From Gautieria morchelliformis (lineage: Eukaryota; Basidiomycota; Agaricomycetes; Gomphales; Gomphaceae), in the NCBI GenBank assembly GCA_015179125.1, contig WHVA01000031.1, positions 62,001-126,000 of the forward strand: a stretch of 64,000 nt of DNA, written 5' to 3'. A model generated the notes under the pieces. The model had not been told where the DNA came from. It saw only the letters and a list, made by a program, of their open reading frames with translations, and made no database searches. Positions 1-12,025 of the stretch are shown here, piece after piece. The stretch's first letter is position 1. The number at the start of each line of letters is the position of its first letter. The position numbers and the translations under genes are program-made.

Positions 1-3000
1 GTGTTTCTGGACAACGTCATCAAGATTCAAGCCTTGTAGGCCGCGCAAGCTCTCAGGGAGGCCGGTTAGCCCCTTGATCCAATCGTCGTATCGCAGAGAG
101 GGATCATCGGAATTAAGTAGGTGGCGGAAAGTAACTTCAAGTTGCTGGTTTGAAAGGCCACTGTAATAGTAGCACAAACAGGTGAAAGCGATAACCACGT
201 CAGGATGCGCAAACTCTGCTCGTGGGGCTGGGCTGTCCTTTGCCCGATAGGGAACAGCTAACATCGATCGACTTGGGTCCAGTCCATAGTCGACGCGCCA
301 CCGCTTCTCCTTTAGACTGAGCAAGATGACCCCATGGGCAATGAGACCACGCAGAAGGAGAAGCTGGGTAAAATACTCGGCAGAGTATTGCTCCAGTGTA
401 TCACTATCAGCTTGCGTGACTCTAAGCTCCGTCAGGAACTGGAATACACCCCTTCGTATCGCCGGCGGATAGCTTCGGAATGGAGTGGAAGGCATTTTCT
501 CCTCATAAACAATCTGCTGGGCGATGGTCCTCAGTAACTCTCGGCCGCATTTATGCGTAAGGATACGCGTCCGAGGGAAGCGCTGGGGCTCTGCGGATTG
601 TAGCTCGAGCCCACCATTATGCTTCATATACGTCTCGTCCAGATTGTCCCTGAGAAGAGAGAAGACATTCTGGATAATTTGCCATCGGTCAGGCTGACCC
701 TGCATAGGCATGGGTGTTCCGAGGGTATATATCAGTTGATACCGAACACTAAGAAGTTCATCGCTTTCGTCCAGAATATCACGGGTTTTGGAATCTAACC
801 ACCTCTGCGCTGTCAGGAACGGAGACGCCCTTTCGGTCTCCCTGGTATTGCACAGCAGATGAAGACCCATCAGTTGGAAGGAGAGAATATGCTCCGGCTG
901 GCACAAGAGAACACCGCCATCTTGAGCGCAGGTCTTGAACATGTCGCAGATCGTGCGAATGTTATTTGCGCCTAGGGAAACATTTCGGCTAAAAGGTAGG
1001 TAGTACAGCCGCCTATTCGCTAAGCCACAAATGCGCTGCTTCAAAATATGGAACATCTGGGTACAAAGGGGCTTCAGCACAACCACGCGGACAAGCTTGC
1101 ATCCATCAGCCAGGGCGGCTGAAATGATGGGAACGATGACCTGCAGAAAGATGAATATGAGAGGGAAATTAAATATTTGAGAACTAACCGACGATTTTCC
1201 CTCCCCCATGTTTAGCTGCATGACAGTATTTTGATCGCCTCTTGGACTCATCATATCTTGCGCGATAGAGGCCTGAACATGGCGGATAAGACAGTTCGCG
1301 TCAAGCTGTATCAACAACCAATCTGGGTATTCCATTGCTTCCCAGCCTTGACCGCCGTTATTGGCTGCTTCTTTAACAAGCTCCGACTCGAGTCCAAGTC
1401 GACGAAGTGTGGTGATCCTCGCATCGCGTTGCCTTGCCGCCAAACCTTCAGCGTAGTGTATCAAAGCCTTCCTCCAATCATGGTGAACATTACATATAAA
1501 GGTACGGGATAACAGACTGAGGAGGCATTCTGGTCCCAGGGAAGGCCATTGTCCCGCTGAATAGAGCACTTGTTCAGGGACAGTTTGCGGCAGAAGAAGT
1601 CTCTGGATTTCGTCAACCTGCGAGGTAGATAGAGTTTCGAGGGCATCTGGAAGAGGTCTCGGGATGTCGTTAACCTGCGAGGTAGATCGAGTTTCCAGGG
1701 CATCTACACATCGAAGTAGATCACTAGCGTATCGAGAAGGAAACCCTCCAGCGTTTGTCGATGAGAAGCGTGAAACGAGCTCCCGGATCGACGACACGGG
1801 TGTATCACGTAGATGTGCCACCATTATCGGAGATACCCGACCAAGTCTTTCCTTGCTTCGGACAAGACCAACAAGTCTTTCCTTGCTTCGGACAAGATCA
1901 ACAAGGTTAAGGGGGACGTATGTTGGAGTCCGAGTGGTCAATGTTGGTGACTGTGGAGCAACTATGGTAGGCATCCCCGCCGGACCGTTCGGGATAGTAT
2001 TGAGGGCAGCTCGTAGTTTGTTTGCGTATATAAACAGACGATGATTGAGGAATCTCGACGAGAATAGGGTGTTAACCTTATCTTTGAACGATGACTTTAT
2101 CAAGGAGAAGCCATCAGTGGCAAACGTGTTCGGAAGCTCAACGACACCACAGGGCCATTGCTGGAAAAGATATTGGGCGAGTGATTCACACTGCCTGTTG
2201 CATTCGGAATTATACTCGTTATGCCTTCGGGCTTCAGTGCCGCCCGGGGTCTCTCCGGCATGACGCCTGCGACCCGCTTGAGGACTAGATTCGAAAGCGA
2301 CGCAATGCGTTTGAGCAAGAGATTTAATCGCCCCGATTTCAAGGGTATGCCCTGGTGACAGATGGAAAGACTTGTCCTTGGGAAGTAGGGACTCAGCCTG
2401 CCGGAAGACGGGCTTCAAGGAAGTGTTTGTTGCCACAATACGCAAGGCATCTACGAGTCGAATGTCGAGGTCGGACCGGTATGAAAGAATCCCCAATACA
2501 AATACTAACCCATACATATCTGTGTTTTTTGAAGCGGACAAGCAGAGTGAGAAAAGCGAGAACCATGTCTCGCTGGGAGATTTCGAAAGCCACGCATATG
2601 GATTGTTAATGCAAAGATCCGCGTCTATTCGAGTCGAGAATCTGTCCCACTTTTTAAACTGTTGCCATATATCAATGCTGGATGATAGATCACGATAGGT
2701 CGTCCACTGGGCCACGAGAAATGCCGTCTCAAAAACGACGCGCTCTTTGCTCATAGACTCGATGCTTGATTGATGCAGACAACGATCTGGCAAGGAACCA
2801 TAGTCTACATATTGTTCAATGAAGTCGCCCAAAAACTTTATACCGCTGGAATTTAGGCTTACCTTCGAATGACTGTATTCGATAACTTTGCCAGCCAGGT
2901 ATCAGTCTAGAATTTCGATACTCTGCCCGCTCTCTCAACGGGACATTGCCATTGTACTCGACCGTGGGTGATGTGGCTGTCGCATCAAATAGAGCTTGTT

Positions 3001-6000
3001 TTTTTCCATGATCAACAATTGCCTCCACAAGCGGCGCAAACATTTCACTTTGTGAGAGTGGAGACAGGTTGCAATTCCAGGTAACCTCCTCCATAGACTT
3101 GAGATGCGCAGGATAATATCTCCTAACAGGCGTCAGAGCGTGAATTAATTTAAGTAATTCCATGTCCTTTGCTGCGAGCTGGGTAAACGCATATGAATTT
3201 GCAGATGTTAGCATTTTCAAGGCTTGCTGAACCCCAGTTAGATGGGTGAGGGGGTCAGCTTGATGTGAAGAGGTCAAGACGTGGGCATACGCTAGCAGAT
3301 ACCAGCTGGTTAGTGTTCCATCGCCTACGAGACGACCGATGAGCTCGTCAACTTCATAAGTGAATATCCTAATTTTCTGGCCTGCATCCCCAGGTAGTTC
3401 GATCTCGACTTGGGGAAGGTTTGGAGTGGAGGACATCGGCACCTTGAGTTGCCCGTCTGGAACGATAACCTTCCGCCCCATGTCCCTGTCCTTCGATTCG
3501 AGAATGAGTTTGTTTTTCAAACCAAACAAGGTGCCGATGGATTGTGTGGATGCAATAGACAGACCAGGAAGGTTTTCGCATTCAATATCCCCTCGAGCAC
3601 CTATTTTGAAGCGCAGTTTATAGCGTGGCAAGAAGATCCTTAGGTTTCCACAGGAATGCTCTAGGAAACTGCTGGTGCATTCATGCAAGGGCTCGCAGGT
3701 CACAATTAAATTGGTGACACCGGACTCCAATGCCCGAAAGACCTCCGACAGTGTCTGTAAAATATGGCTTTCTGGGCTCAACATTGCAATGCAAACGCCT
3801 TTCGAGGCCGCCTTCATAAGTCCAGGATGGCTGGTCGGTGCCAACGGGTCCTTCAAGAAATGCATAGTCCAATCAGGCAACACGGAAGGATCCCACCCTG
3901 ATGGCGCTGGGTAAAATTCCAGACGTCGTGATAATTCGCCGAATCTACAAACTGTGCCCAACAGCAGGTCATTCGGCACGTCGCCCTGCAGCTTATCATG
4001 GGGAACAAACTCTGACACCTCCTCATGCGAGTCGACGTTTCGGGTACGAATGACCAAGTGGCTGCCGATCATGGAAAAATGAACCTAATCATAATTAGAA
4101 CCATAATAAAGAATGATAACACGAATGTTGCATACTTGTTGGTTTTTGATATTACGACTCAGCTGATACGCCATCCCCCTCATGGTCGAAGGAACAACAC
4201 CCATCGCAACCTACAGTACCCAGGTCAGCTATGTATTGGGTCGATTAAAGAAGCTGTGGCAGACCTGGCCTGGAAACACACTCATGAACAAGGGATGCTG
4301 AAGGATATTCTTCGGCAGACAGCCAACTGTCTTTCCATCCACCAGAAAATTTCCGTCAAGCAAGTTTAGATGGACATAGCAGGCCTGGTCGGCACTATCT
4401 TGAACAAAAGTTTTGCAAGCTATCCAGCTATCACCGAGGGGTCTCCATGGGATCGAAGGGTCCCGTCGGAATCCCTCCCACACGTGATGAATAGCGTCGT
4501 CCAGGCCGTCGGCATTGTTCAGAATGGATTGGACAAGAAGGCTGGTTACCTCCACAGATAGCACTATGTCTCTTTGGACTAGATAGCGTATGTGTATTGG
4601 CAAGGTAGACAAATGATCAGGAACCATGTTCTGGAGGACAACAGCACATCTGACGAAGCTAGAAACGTTTCTCGGATCCTCGAAAAGCTGGGAGATATCA
4701 GCGGGTTCTAAGGCAAATGTGGAGCGACATGTAGCGGCAAGCTGAATGGCACGATTCCTCATGTCGATGGCCAGGTTTGCTGTGGAGTTTACCGGCGTAC
4801 TTTCTCCTTCCAGGAGGCGAAGAATTTGAACCAGCCACTTTTCCACGGTTTGTCGAAGACTTGACAAGAAATCCAGGGTACTCCCCCGAACGCCTTCGGA
4901 TCCGCTTAATGAGAACAAGCGACATGCTAAAACGCTGAGCGTTGACGCTGTCCAGCTCTCCTGCCAATTATCAGAGATACGATCAAGTCGGCTACGAAGC
5001 ACACGGATGACCTCCTCCCCGAAAGTCACCTCCTTGAGATCAAGGTGAGACTCTCGATGGTCCAAATCGGACGCTTTTTCAGCCTGCCAAGCGGCCTGTC
5101 GAAATAGAAGATGAACATTGGGGTCTGCAAGAGCAATGGTCCCTGTGACCAGCTCACGCATCATGTTTCGCCACTGTAGCCGATGGCCAGAGCGAACATG
5201 CCCAAATGCCTCCCACTCGTGGTAAGATAATTCGGCGGGGCAGTTGGATTGACTCGCAATGACCATGTTGGGAGTATGACCCGTGGCGGTGACAGTCCAC
5301 CTAAGGGATTCGTAAGGTCCGGGAAGTGACTGCGGCGTGCACCTTCCACGGATTGCGATATAGGGGAATTGGTTGGAAATCCATTCACGAGTAGCGACAC
5401 AATATAACTTGTACTGTAGTGGATGGTTTTTGACAACCTCAGCCTCGGTGCACGGAAAGGTGCATCCACGGTAATGCGACACGAGAAAGGACTTTGTAGT
5501 GGATGCTATGGAGATTTCTTGAGATGGATACGTATTGCAGTAGTTTTTAAGCGAAGAGTAGTCCTCCAAAACGTGGCAGGGTCTGTCACCTTGCCTGTCG
5601 TCAACAGCGTTGGAAGATTGATAAGTTCTGGCCAGCCGATAAGTGATATCACGCCATATACTGAATGGCTTCGGCAAATGTAGTTCGAACACCACCAGAC
5701 TACTGAGGATGCGGTCCTCAGGCAAAGGCCATTCAAAGATAGTAATCCTCATACTATCAAGGCTGCGTTGTGCAATGCATTTCTGACACGACCCGGAGTG
5801 GTGGCTCCACTGAGTGTCGCCATATTGATCAACCCACTCATAACCCGTATGCGGACGCAAGTCATTTTCCCTCTTCAACCTATCGTATTCCTCATTTTGG
5901 CGGACGCACTCTTGCTGCTTCTGGGCTCTTGATGCAGCTGCTTCCCGCTCAATCTCTTCCCGCAGGTTTTGCAAACCGATGTCAGTCTGGAAATAACGGG

Positions 6001-7801
6001 CACCAAACGAATCCCGGTGATGAATGAACTCGAAAAGAGAATGCCCATGGTAGATTGCGTCGGCGTGACGACGTCTGAGATGGGCCTCAACAGCCCGAAG
6101 TCGTCTCATTTGACAGAGAGTTGGCAGAAGGAGAGGCTCAAATGAGACAATGGAGAACTCAGGTGAATACTCTCTGAGTAGAGGAATGGCCTCGACCGCG
6201 GTCTTGTCAAGTGCAACCCAGAGTTCCAAAATGATCAGAAAAACGCGAGAGAACTGTTCTGGATTGTTCAATGAAATAGCGGTACTGTCGTAGGAAGCGA
6301 TCAATTGCCCGAGCACCTCCAGTCGCGTATCCACAAGAGTGGTCTCCTGCCAATCTTGTATATGGTTGATAATCCAATCTTCAACATCCAGAACATCGAG
6401 CCATAACTTGGAATCAGCCGATCCTGTGGGAATCTGGGCGGCAGAAGACAATCCCGTTTCGCGAAGATTATTGGTGACAAGGGTGGCTTCGAAAGCTTCA
6501 AGATCAAAGCAACTACTTCGTTTCTCCAATTCACTTCTGCGATTGTAGACAGCCGACAGGTATCCCCGGCTTCTTGCCAGAGCAAAACCTTCGGCCGCAC
6601 GGACCTTCTCGCTCGTCGGAACGGTCCACCGCAGCGGACTAGCCTCCCGCTCCTGAACGCGCCTCCACTGCTCCTTGAGGAGATCGCCGCAAGACTTACT
6701 TTCGTCTACAATATACTTGAAGGGGAAGCCAGTGTGGTCCAACGATTTCAGCTTCCAGATACGTGTCGCAATTTTTACGTTCATCGTGTATAACAGATGA
6801 TGGTCCAATTTAGCCTTAGAGGCCATTTCAAGAGCTCTGGCGAGGACGTATGTTGTGAACGCCTTGTACCCATATCGTCCATCTATTTTCCGTTCTAATA
6901 GTGACGTCTGTAGGGCAACTCGTATCACCAGCCACTGGGGGTCACGACGCCATGGATTGAGGGCGCTGTGCCACAGCACGTGGTCGTTGATACGTTTTGT
7001 GACATACACAGTGCTGGACGCCGTGGCATTGACATCGGGGGTCAAGGCTCTTGCAATCCCTCCTAACAGCTCCGACATATAGCGAATATCAGGCACCTCG
7101 CGGGATTCCTTCTGCTCTGATTGGGCCTTTCTGGTGGTATGAATAGCCTCTGGCATTTCCGTACAATCCATAGTGGCCAGATAGGCGGATAAGGATTTGA
7201 TTAGCAGAGGGTTGTTTGGGATAGAGAGGCGAGGGCGAGAAGGATATTGTATGAGGAGTTTACCGCCGTTTCCGGTGACGTGGGCCGCCGTCGCAGAGGC
7301 CTGGAAGATTTCAAGCGTAATCTCGGCTTTCAGCCTGCGGAGAATGATCCCTGCGTTCTGCTTAGAGATAAGGAGGCAAAGGTTGTCTATTATCATGGCG
7401 AAAGCCACGTTAGGTTGACATCAAAGTCGAGACTTATAAAGAGCAGACGTACCTTGGATCTCCATATTTTGTATAACCTGCTGGAGCTCTTGGGAGTTTA
7501 TTGAGGCTTCATGACGAACACGCTGCATTGAAACCAGCATTTTGTACAGCACGCGCCAGCATTGGCGAGCGTCTTGGTCGGCCTGGCCGTGATTTACGGC
7601 TTGATAAAAATCGCCTGCGCTCTCTATAACATGCGAGAGCAGTGCATCCTGCTTGCGGTGGCCCCGCAGAGTATTAGAGAGAGTTGCCGTGGAAGGCTCA
7701 TCGTATTGGGGCAAAGACATGTCCCGGCTGTCATCCTCTTGGGGAAGATGTGGGGGGAGAAAGAGATGGTTGACAATGTAGCGGATATCTGACGGATCCA
7801 T
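1..7801 (-). CDS. Giant DUF6606-DUF3638-DUF3645 protein, 3' end outside the window
   Basis: Six exons join in one frame: 7801-7453, 7386-4265, 4210-4136, 4084-2863, 2804-1189 and 1140-1 (continuing off the window). The five introns are 7387-7452, 4211-4264, 4085-4135, 2805-2862 and 1141-1188, 48-66 nt, all GT-AG on the minus strand. About 2508 residues are visible; the family is usually near 3000, so some hundreds are missing. The N-terminus (VNHLFLPPHLPQEDD) is typical of DUF6606, followed by the SKQNAG(I)ILRR segment just after intron 1. DUF3638 is marked by QLDANCLIRHVQASIA and by QLNMGEGKSS, a P-loop-like motif ending near residue 2128, exactly at the last intron. DUF3645 is marked by YRAKDSPAPRAEFAHPDV near residue 2426. 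Such proteins are sometimes auto-annotated as ubiquitinyl hydrolases; the biochemical role is unproven. No in-frame stop is visible, so it looks functional. The start is the first ATG, where homology begins. Confidence 0.92.
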
Positions 7802-8590
7802 TGATCACAGTGAACTAAAATGACAATGAATATGGTGCATATGACGACGATAGACACTGGGCTAAAGCATGCCACTCACTGGAATTTAACGGAGTGGTTT
7901 TTCAAGTTGGAGATTGGGAGCAGTAGAGTCTGGATAATCGATGGCTTGATTAGCACTCTTATCTAGGGGTGAAATCGCGAAGAAGACGTACACGCAGGCG
8001 GCTGTGAGCACATAAATGAACTCGCTCACCATGCCTGTGCACAGAACACCCATTGTCTTTACATAACCCAGGCACTGCGGCACCGCCGCTAGTCATGAAA
8101 ACGATGTGTTGAGCGATGTACTACCCTTTCATTGCACAAAGCCGGTGAAAATATTCCTTGACAAGCAACTTGGCAACGTACAGACGTATCAAAGGGCGTG
8201 CACTCAGTTGAATTATGTAATTGACTTTTCGATCGACAACCACTGTTCCCTTACGGGAACTTGCGTTAAAATCGTCCTTTGACCTAGATCACGATCCTAG
8301 CTCAAGATCATCGATCAAGCCTCTAACGTAGTGTCGCGCCGAATGAGTCCAGACTCTTTATCGTATGTGCGGGCACTGTGCATGTGATCCGTTTAGAAGC
8401 GCCATACACGCTGGTTAGTACAGGCAGATCTTCGCACCGCAGCAATAAGTTCATACAATATTGATATATCACATCGATTTGGCGGACAGCTAACAATCTC
8501 GTTTCAGCGCCATTGGTGAGCAGTTTTGCATCGTGATTGCACTGCAGGGATAGTATAACGGCTGGAAGCCAGTTATAGATATCCCTAAGT
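7802..8590. other. Upstream/intergenic stretch, no gene seen
   Basis: This is the 5' flank of the giant minus-strand gene. Short open frames of 65-149 codons exist on the minus strand but show no recognisable domain and no convincing splice structure. A small perfect hairpin (6-bp arms GTTCCC/GGGAAC) lies at 8243-8258. I see no obvious TATA box near 7801. Confidence 0.5.
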
Positions 8591-8893
8591 ATGTGGAGAT
8601 GCCCATTTGCCATTGGGATAAATAATATCATCGGCGGCAGCAGACCTATGGTACACACCAGTACGCAAGGACAGCAATGCCAAGAAAGCTCGAGCACGGT
8701 CGGGTTCGCGACAAAGCTCGCTAGAGTGCAACGAATGGCGGCCATATACATAACAGGGGCCCTGCGCTCCACTCCTACTGATCTGCTCGACGCACACGCT
8801 GATTTACTACATATTCAGTTGGCACTCGACAAGCGCACACACAACGCCGCCTTGCGTATGCTCTCTCGCGCTGCTCTACGACACTCAGCCTGT
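8591..8893 (+). mobile_element. LINE fragment, segment between reverse transcriptase and RNase H
   Basis: The plus frame contains KLARVQRMAAIYITGALRST followed by PTDLLDAHADLLHIQLALDK. This is the conserved region between the reverse transcriptase and RNase H of Tad-like fungal LINEs. It matches, at lower identity, the same region of the LINE at 51.2 kb (TAATDIIHAHANVLPFRLL). Only about 100 residues survive. No poly(A) tail or target duplication is visible, so it is an old internal fragment. It ends where a 55-nt hairpin begins. Confidence 0.75.
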
Positions 8894-8948
8894 CAGGTCT
8901 TGAGTGTCATCAGGACTGAGCTGCTCAGTGCTGACGACACAAGACCTG
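8894..8948. repeat. Imperfect hairpin, about 25-nt arms
   Basis: Arms start with CAGGTCTTG and end with CAAGACCTG around a 3-nt loop. A few mismatches and one 2-nt bulge occur. The adjacent word GAGTGTCAT recurs just outside, so the second arm looks like an inverted copy of the first made locally. Confidence 0.8.
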
Positions 8949-8959
8949 AGTGTCATATG

Positions 8960-10008
8960 AGCTAGAGACGCGCAAAGCAAAAAAAGACCCAATTCGCCTG
9001 AAAACACTGGCATCGTTGGATGCTATGTAACTTACAATGGTCAGGCTACGAGTGTCCAAATATGTTTTTTTTACTCTCTTGCAGCGTACTTCGCTCCAAC
9101 TCAACCGTACAGTTGTAATCTGACAACTATGGCCAAGAAACTAAACAATGGCGATTCTGGAACCCACCAAGAGGAAGCAAAGCATGACAGGATAGCCTCA
9201 CGAGTATTCGGAGAGAATGAAACGATTTAACAACTATGCCCCTCCGCATAGTTGCGTCTAATAATTTCCTCCCTCCTCGTGAGGCTGTGCCCTAGCTTTC
9301 TATGTGCTTACGCTTTAGAGGAAGGCGCGGAGCTTGGCAAAGCTCCGGAGAGGCCAGACATCCTGACTCCGGATGGCAAGACCTTTAAGGAACTTTGCCA
9401 AGCTGCGCTCTCAGGACACCTGAGAAGCAGTTAGAATATGTAATCAACAACGGCAACAGAGCTCCAGAGGAAAGACCGGACGCACCGTAGGCCGTCCAAA
9501 AATGACATATTACGATCGGGAAGGACACGCGATAGGCAGCTGAGCTGAGGGATCAGAACAACTTGTTCTGGATCCGGCGCTATACCTGAAGACAGCCAAG
9601 CCAACGAGCGGGAATCTCCAGCAGAGATAGCACACCTAGGACGAATGTCGTCAACTTGACACTTGTCCTTGCCGGGCTATCTCCTGGCAGAGACTATGTG
9701 ATCTTCCGTGTCCACCAAGCATCTGAAGAAGGCAAGCAAAGAAGTTATTTGCTTGCCCTCCTGAGATTGAAAGAACGAGCTTGAAGTCAGATGTGCCTGA
9801 ATGTTGCCAAGCAAAGCAATAACCACAATCACCATTATTGTTGTCCGTTAGAAAGTGTGAGATAAAACTACCGAGGAAGGCCAGGATAAAGAGGAACGGG
9901 ATGCTGGGGCCAGTGGTACGAAACGGGAGGCGTGGAGCAGTGGGCGGAGATGGTCGGGGTGGGGGCTGGAAACAAGGGAAGGGGGACCTCTTATACCAAA
10001 AACTTGCA
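8960..10008. other. Gene-poor stretch with three short hairpins
   Basis: No recognisable gene. A 60-codon plus frame at 9252-9434 has a plausible composition (ending TPDGKTFKELCQAAL) but no known domain. Short inverted repeats lie at 9231-9254 (CAACTATGC arms), 9551-9574 (GATC..CAGAACAA-type palindrome) and 9731-9757 (GGCAAGCAAA arms, 7-nt loop). Around 9190-9287 a looser 13-bp inverted pair (ATAGCCTCACGAG) spans about 75 nt. Confidence 0.5.
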
Positions 10009-10064
10009 GATGGCAGATGTCCCCGACTACAAAGTAAAGTTTGTAGTCGGGGACATCTGCCATC
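10009..10064. repeat. Perfect hairpin, 25-bp arms, 6-nt loop
   Basis: Arm 1 is 10009-10033 and arm 2 is 10040-10064; the loop is GTAAAG. The arms are exact reverse complements (GATGGCAGATGTCCCC... and its mirror). The sequence is unrelated to the neighbouring hairpins, which argues for local origin rather than a dispersed mobile element. Confidence 0.9.
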
Positions 10065-10337
10065 TTTCGTGGGTGCTTCCACTGACGGGGATTCCCGATT
10101 CTGTCCGAAGAATAGGGGCTTTCATATCGGCGCCACCCTACAGTCACATCGCTAGCTATATATAACTTTGCTGACGGTTGACAAGCACGTGATAACCTAG
10201 ATGAGGAAACAGCTGCTTTCAGGCTCAGTTGCTGGCAGGCTACATAAACTCCAACAGGGTGACGACGGGTTTCATCCACTTGCATACCAGATCTCGTTCC
10301 AGGTGTGGTATTCCCACCTTCGTGTGCTTTGAACATA

Positions 10338-10418
10338 TTCGCTACTAGCGAATAGCGGGGCGTGGGCTTTGGGGGAGTACCTAGCGAATCGCTGGGTACT
10401 CGTCCTTAGCCCACGCCC
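10338..10418. repeat. Two adjacent hairpins just upstream of a TATA box
   Basis: The first (10338-10354) has 7-bp arms ATTCGCT/AGCGAAT. The second (10358-10418) has 29-nt arms with about 24 matches around a 3-nt loop; the arms begin GGGCGTGGGCT and contain GAGTACC. The second ends 32 bp before the TATA-like word at 10451, so it could lie in a promoter. Confidence 0.8.
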
Positions 10419-10450
10419 GGCTCAAGCAGGGTCTTGACGCTCCAGGCAGC

Positions 10451-10457
10451 TATAAAG
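10451..10457 (+). promoter_or_regulatory. TATA-like box
   Basis: TATAAAG stands in a GC-rich setting about 90 bp before the ATG at 10540. The spacing leaves room for a transcription start near 10480. The coding prediction downstream is weak, so the promoter call is tentative. Confidence 0.4.
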
Positions 10458-10539
10458 CCGGACGCACCCCGGGTGCCTCTCGCTCCTCAAAGCAAAGTCC
10501 TCTATCACCTCCCGCTCCCGCGGGCCGAACCTTCCTGCC

Positions 10540-11491
10540 ATGCGCATGTGCCACAGGCCCAATCCCTCACGATCGACTGAGGAATTAAGGACGAATTCCC
10601 CAAACGAGCGCAGGGGAGCATATCGTCCTCGACAAAGACGCGTCGGTCAACGAAAGCGGCGTCTCCCCGCAGACGCCACAGCATTATCTGGCTGCGCCAT
10701 CCCACCGCCTGCACGCGGCGCACTCTCAACACCGACCGCTACATTCCGAGGGGCTGGACATACCGAGGCCCACTGACGCGTAAAAATCACTCCGCATCCC
10801 TCCACGCCACGGCGCATTTGCGCAGAAGACACCAAGCCTATCGAAGAGGAGATGTCGGAGGAGATCGCTTCCGACGAGGAGGTCTCTGAGGACGACACCT
10901 CAGACGGGGAATACGGCGTAGGCGTCACCACACGCACTGGCCCGTCCCGTCGCACGCAGGCGTTTCAGCCTGCACCTTCCACCGACGGCCGTGTGCACAA
11001 GCCTCAGAAGAATGCTGGAGGGTCCAAGGCCCGCAGACGTGCAACAGTCACCTTGAACCCGTCCATACTGCAGCGCGTTCGCGCTGAGTACGCTGAATCT
11101 CTCAGCCTCTTGACCCGTGAGGCTCCACCGTTCTTGGGAGTGTATTACGTGTAGGCATGGCTGTTCCCGGAGGGCCTAGTCGAATATTCGTCGATCTTTT
11201 TTTCTGTGTTTCCCATGCACAGCACGAAATCCCTTCCGGGGAGCAAACCCGAACGCATTTCCGCCCGACCACCAGCTTGCTTGTGACGCAACTAAAACCA
11301 TTTTAGTATCCCAAGTTCATGTGGACCTAGGTCTTGCCACGCATCTCCTCGAACGGAAGCCCGCCTGCGTCTACAGGACGACGACATCTTACGAGGCCTC
11401 CAACAATCGCCTGGATTCAGTGTCATACAACGAGGCAGATGATGGCGTGGACTCGGACTCTGATGCGACGACAACCATGGGCTTGGAGTAG
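10540..11491 (+). CDS. Candidate small spliced gene, unrecognised
   Basis: Three stretches look protein-like. From ATG 10540 a 78-codon basic, proline-rich frame runs to 10776. From about 10830 to 11154 a frame begins with an acidic stretch (SEEIASDEEVSEDDTSDGE) and continues basic (GGSKARRRATVTLNPSILQR). From 11307, right after a good acceptor (CTAAAAC...TTTTAG), a frame with an acidic C-terminus (DDGVDSDSDATTT) stops at 11491. An intron of about 45 nt with GTAAAAAT...GCGCAG can link the middle parts, but I could not find one splice model joining all three. The region is GC-rich, so chance open frames are likely. No domain is recognised. Confidence 0.25.
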
Positions 11492-11664
11492 CCTGTCGCT
11501 GCCGTGGCGAGTGGCAGCTCAGCAAACAGTCCTGGCGGTGGATTCGGATTGTGAGTAAATAATGCCTTGGTGGCATGAGGAAACTAAAAATACTGGTATG
11601 GGTCACAGCTCACCCGTTCATCCCCAGGGAAGGGGCGGTTTATAATTTTCTTGGTCAAGGTGAC

Positions 11665-11719
11665 TACAAGAGTCGCATACAATTGACCTTGACAAGGTCA
11701 ATTGTATGCAACTCTTGTA
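11665..11719. repeat. Near-perfect hairpin, 27-bp arms, 1-nt loop
   Basis: Arm 1 is 11665-11691 and arm 2 is 11693-11719, 26 of 27 pairs matching. The centre reads GACCTTG-A-CAAGGTC. A loop of one base is too tight for a stable folded RNA loop but typical of a quasi-palindrome made by strand switching during copying. Confidence 0.9.
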
Positions 11720-11770
11720 TTGACTACCAATCTTCTGTCGAGGGACCCCAACCTCCCGTACCCTGCTACG

Positions 11771-11843
11771 GACAGCGATCAGTTTAAGGGCCGTATGGGT
11801 CTCCCCAATGGAGACCCATATGACCCTGAAACTGATCGCTGTC
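11771..11843. repeat. Hairpin, 34-bp arms, 5-nt loop
   Basis: Arm 1 is 11771-11804 (starting GACAGCGATCAG) and arm 2 is 11810-11843; 31 of 34 pairs match and the loop is CCAAT. It lies 52 bp after the 11665-11719 hairpin. Confidence 0.9.
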
Positions 11844-12025
11844 TGCACGGTGGTGGTCCATCATGCCGCTCCAACACCAGTTCATCAAATTCCAACATCA
11901 TGTCCTCAAATTTTATTCACTGAGTGTACTACGAGACAAGCATCGGTGGACAAACCATATACAAAGGCCAGTGGTCCACCCTGGAGACGACACGTTAGTC
12001 GGGCCGGGCGCCCATATTTGACATC

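Noticed and set aside
2045-7504. Many plus-strand open frames of 60-126 codons across the giant gene
   Set aside because: They lie opposite a continuous, spliced minus-strand coding sequence with family motifs and show no motif of their own.
8323-8772. 149-codon minus-strand frame resembling a membrane protein
   Set aside because: It overlaps the LINE fragment on the other strand and its hydrophobic composition is explained by that.
9651-10336. Overlapping frames of 105-162 codons on both strands
   Set aside because: They run through the perfect hairpin and a GC-rich low-complexity stretch, without splice sites or motifs.
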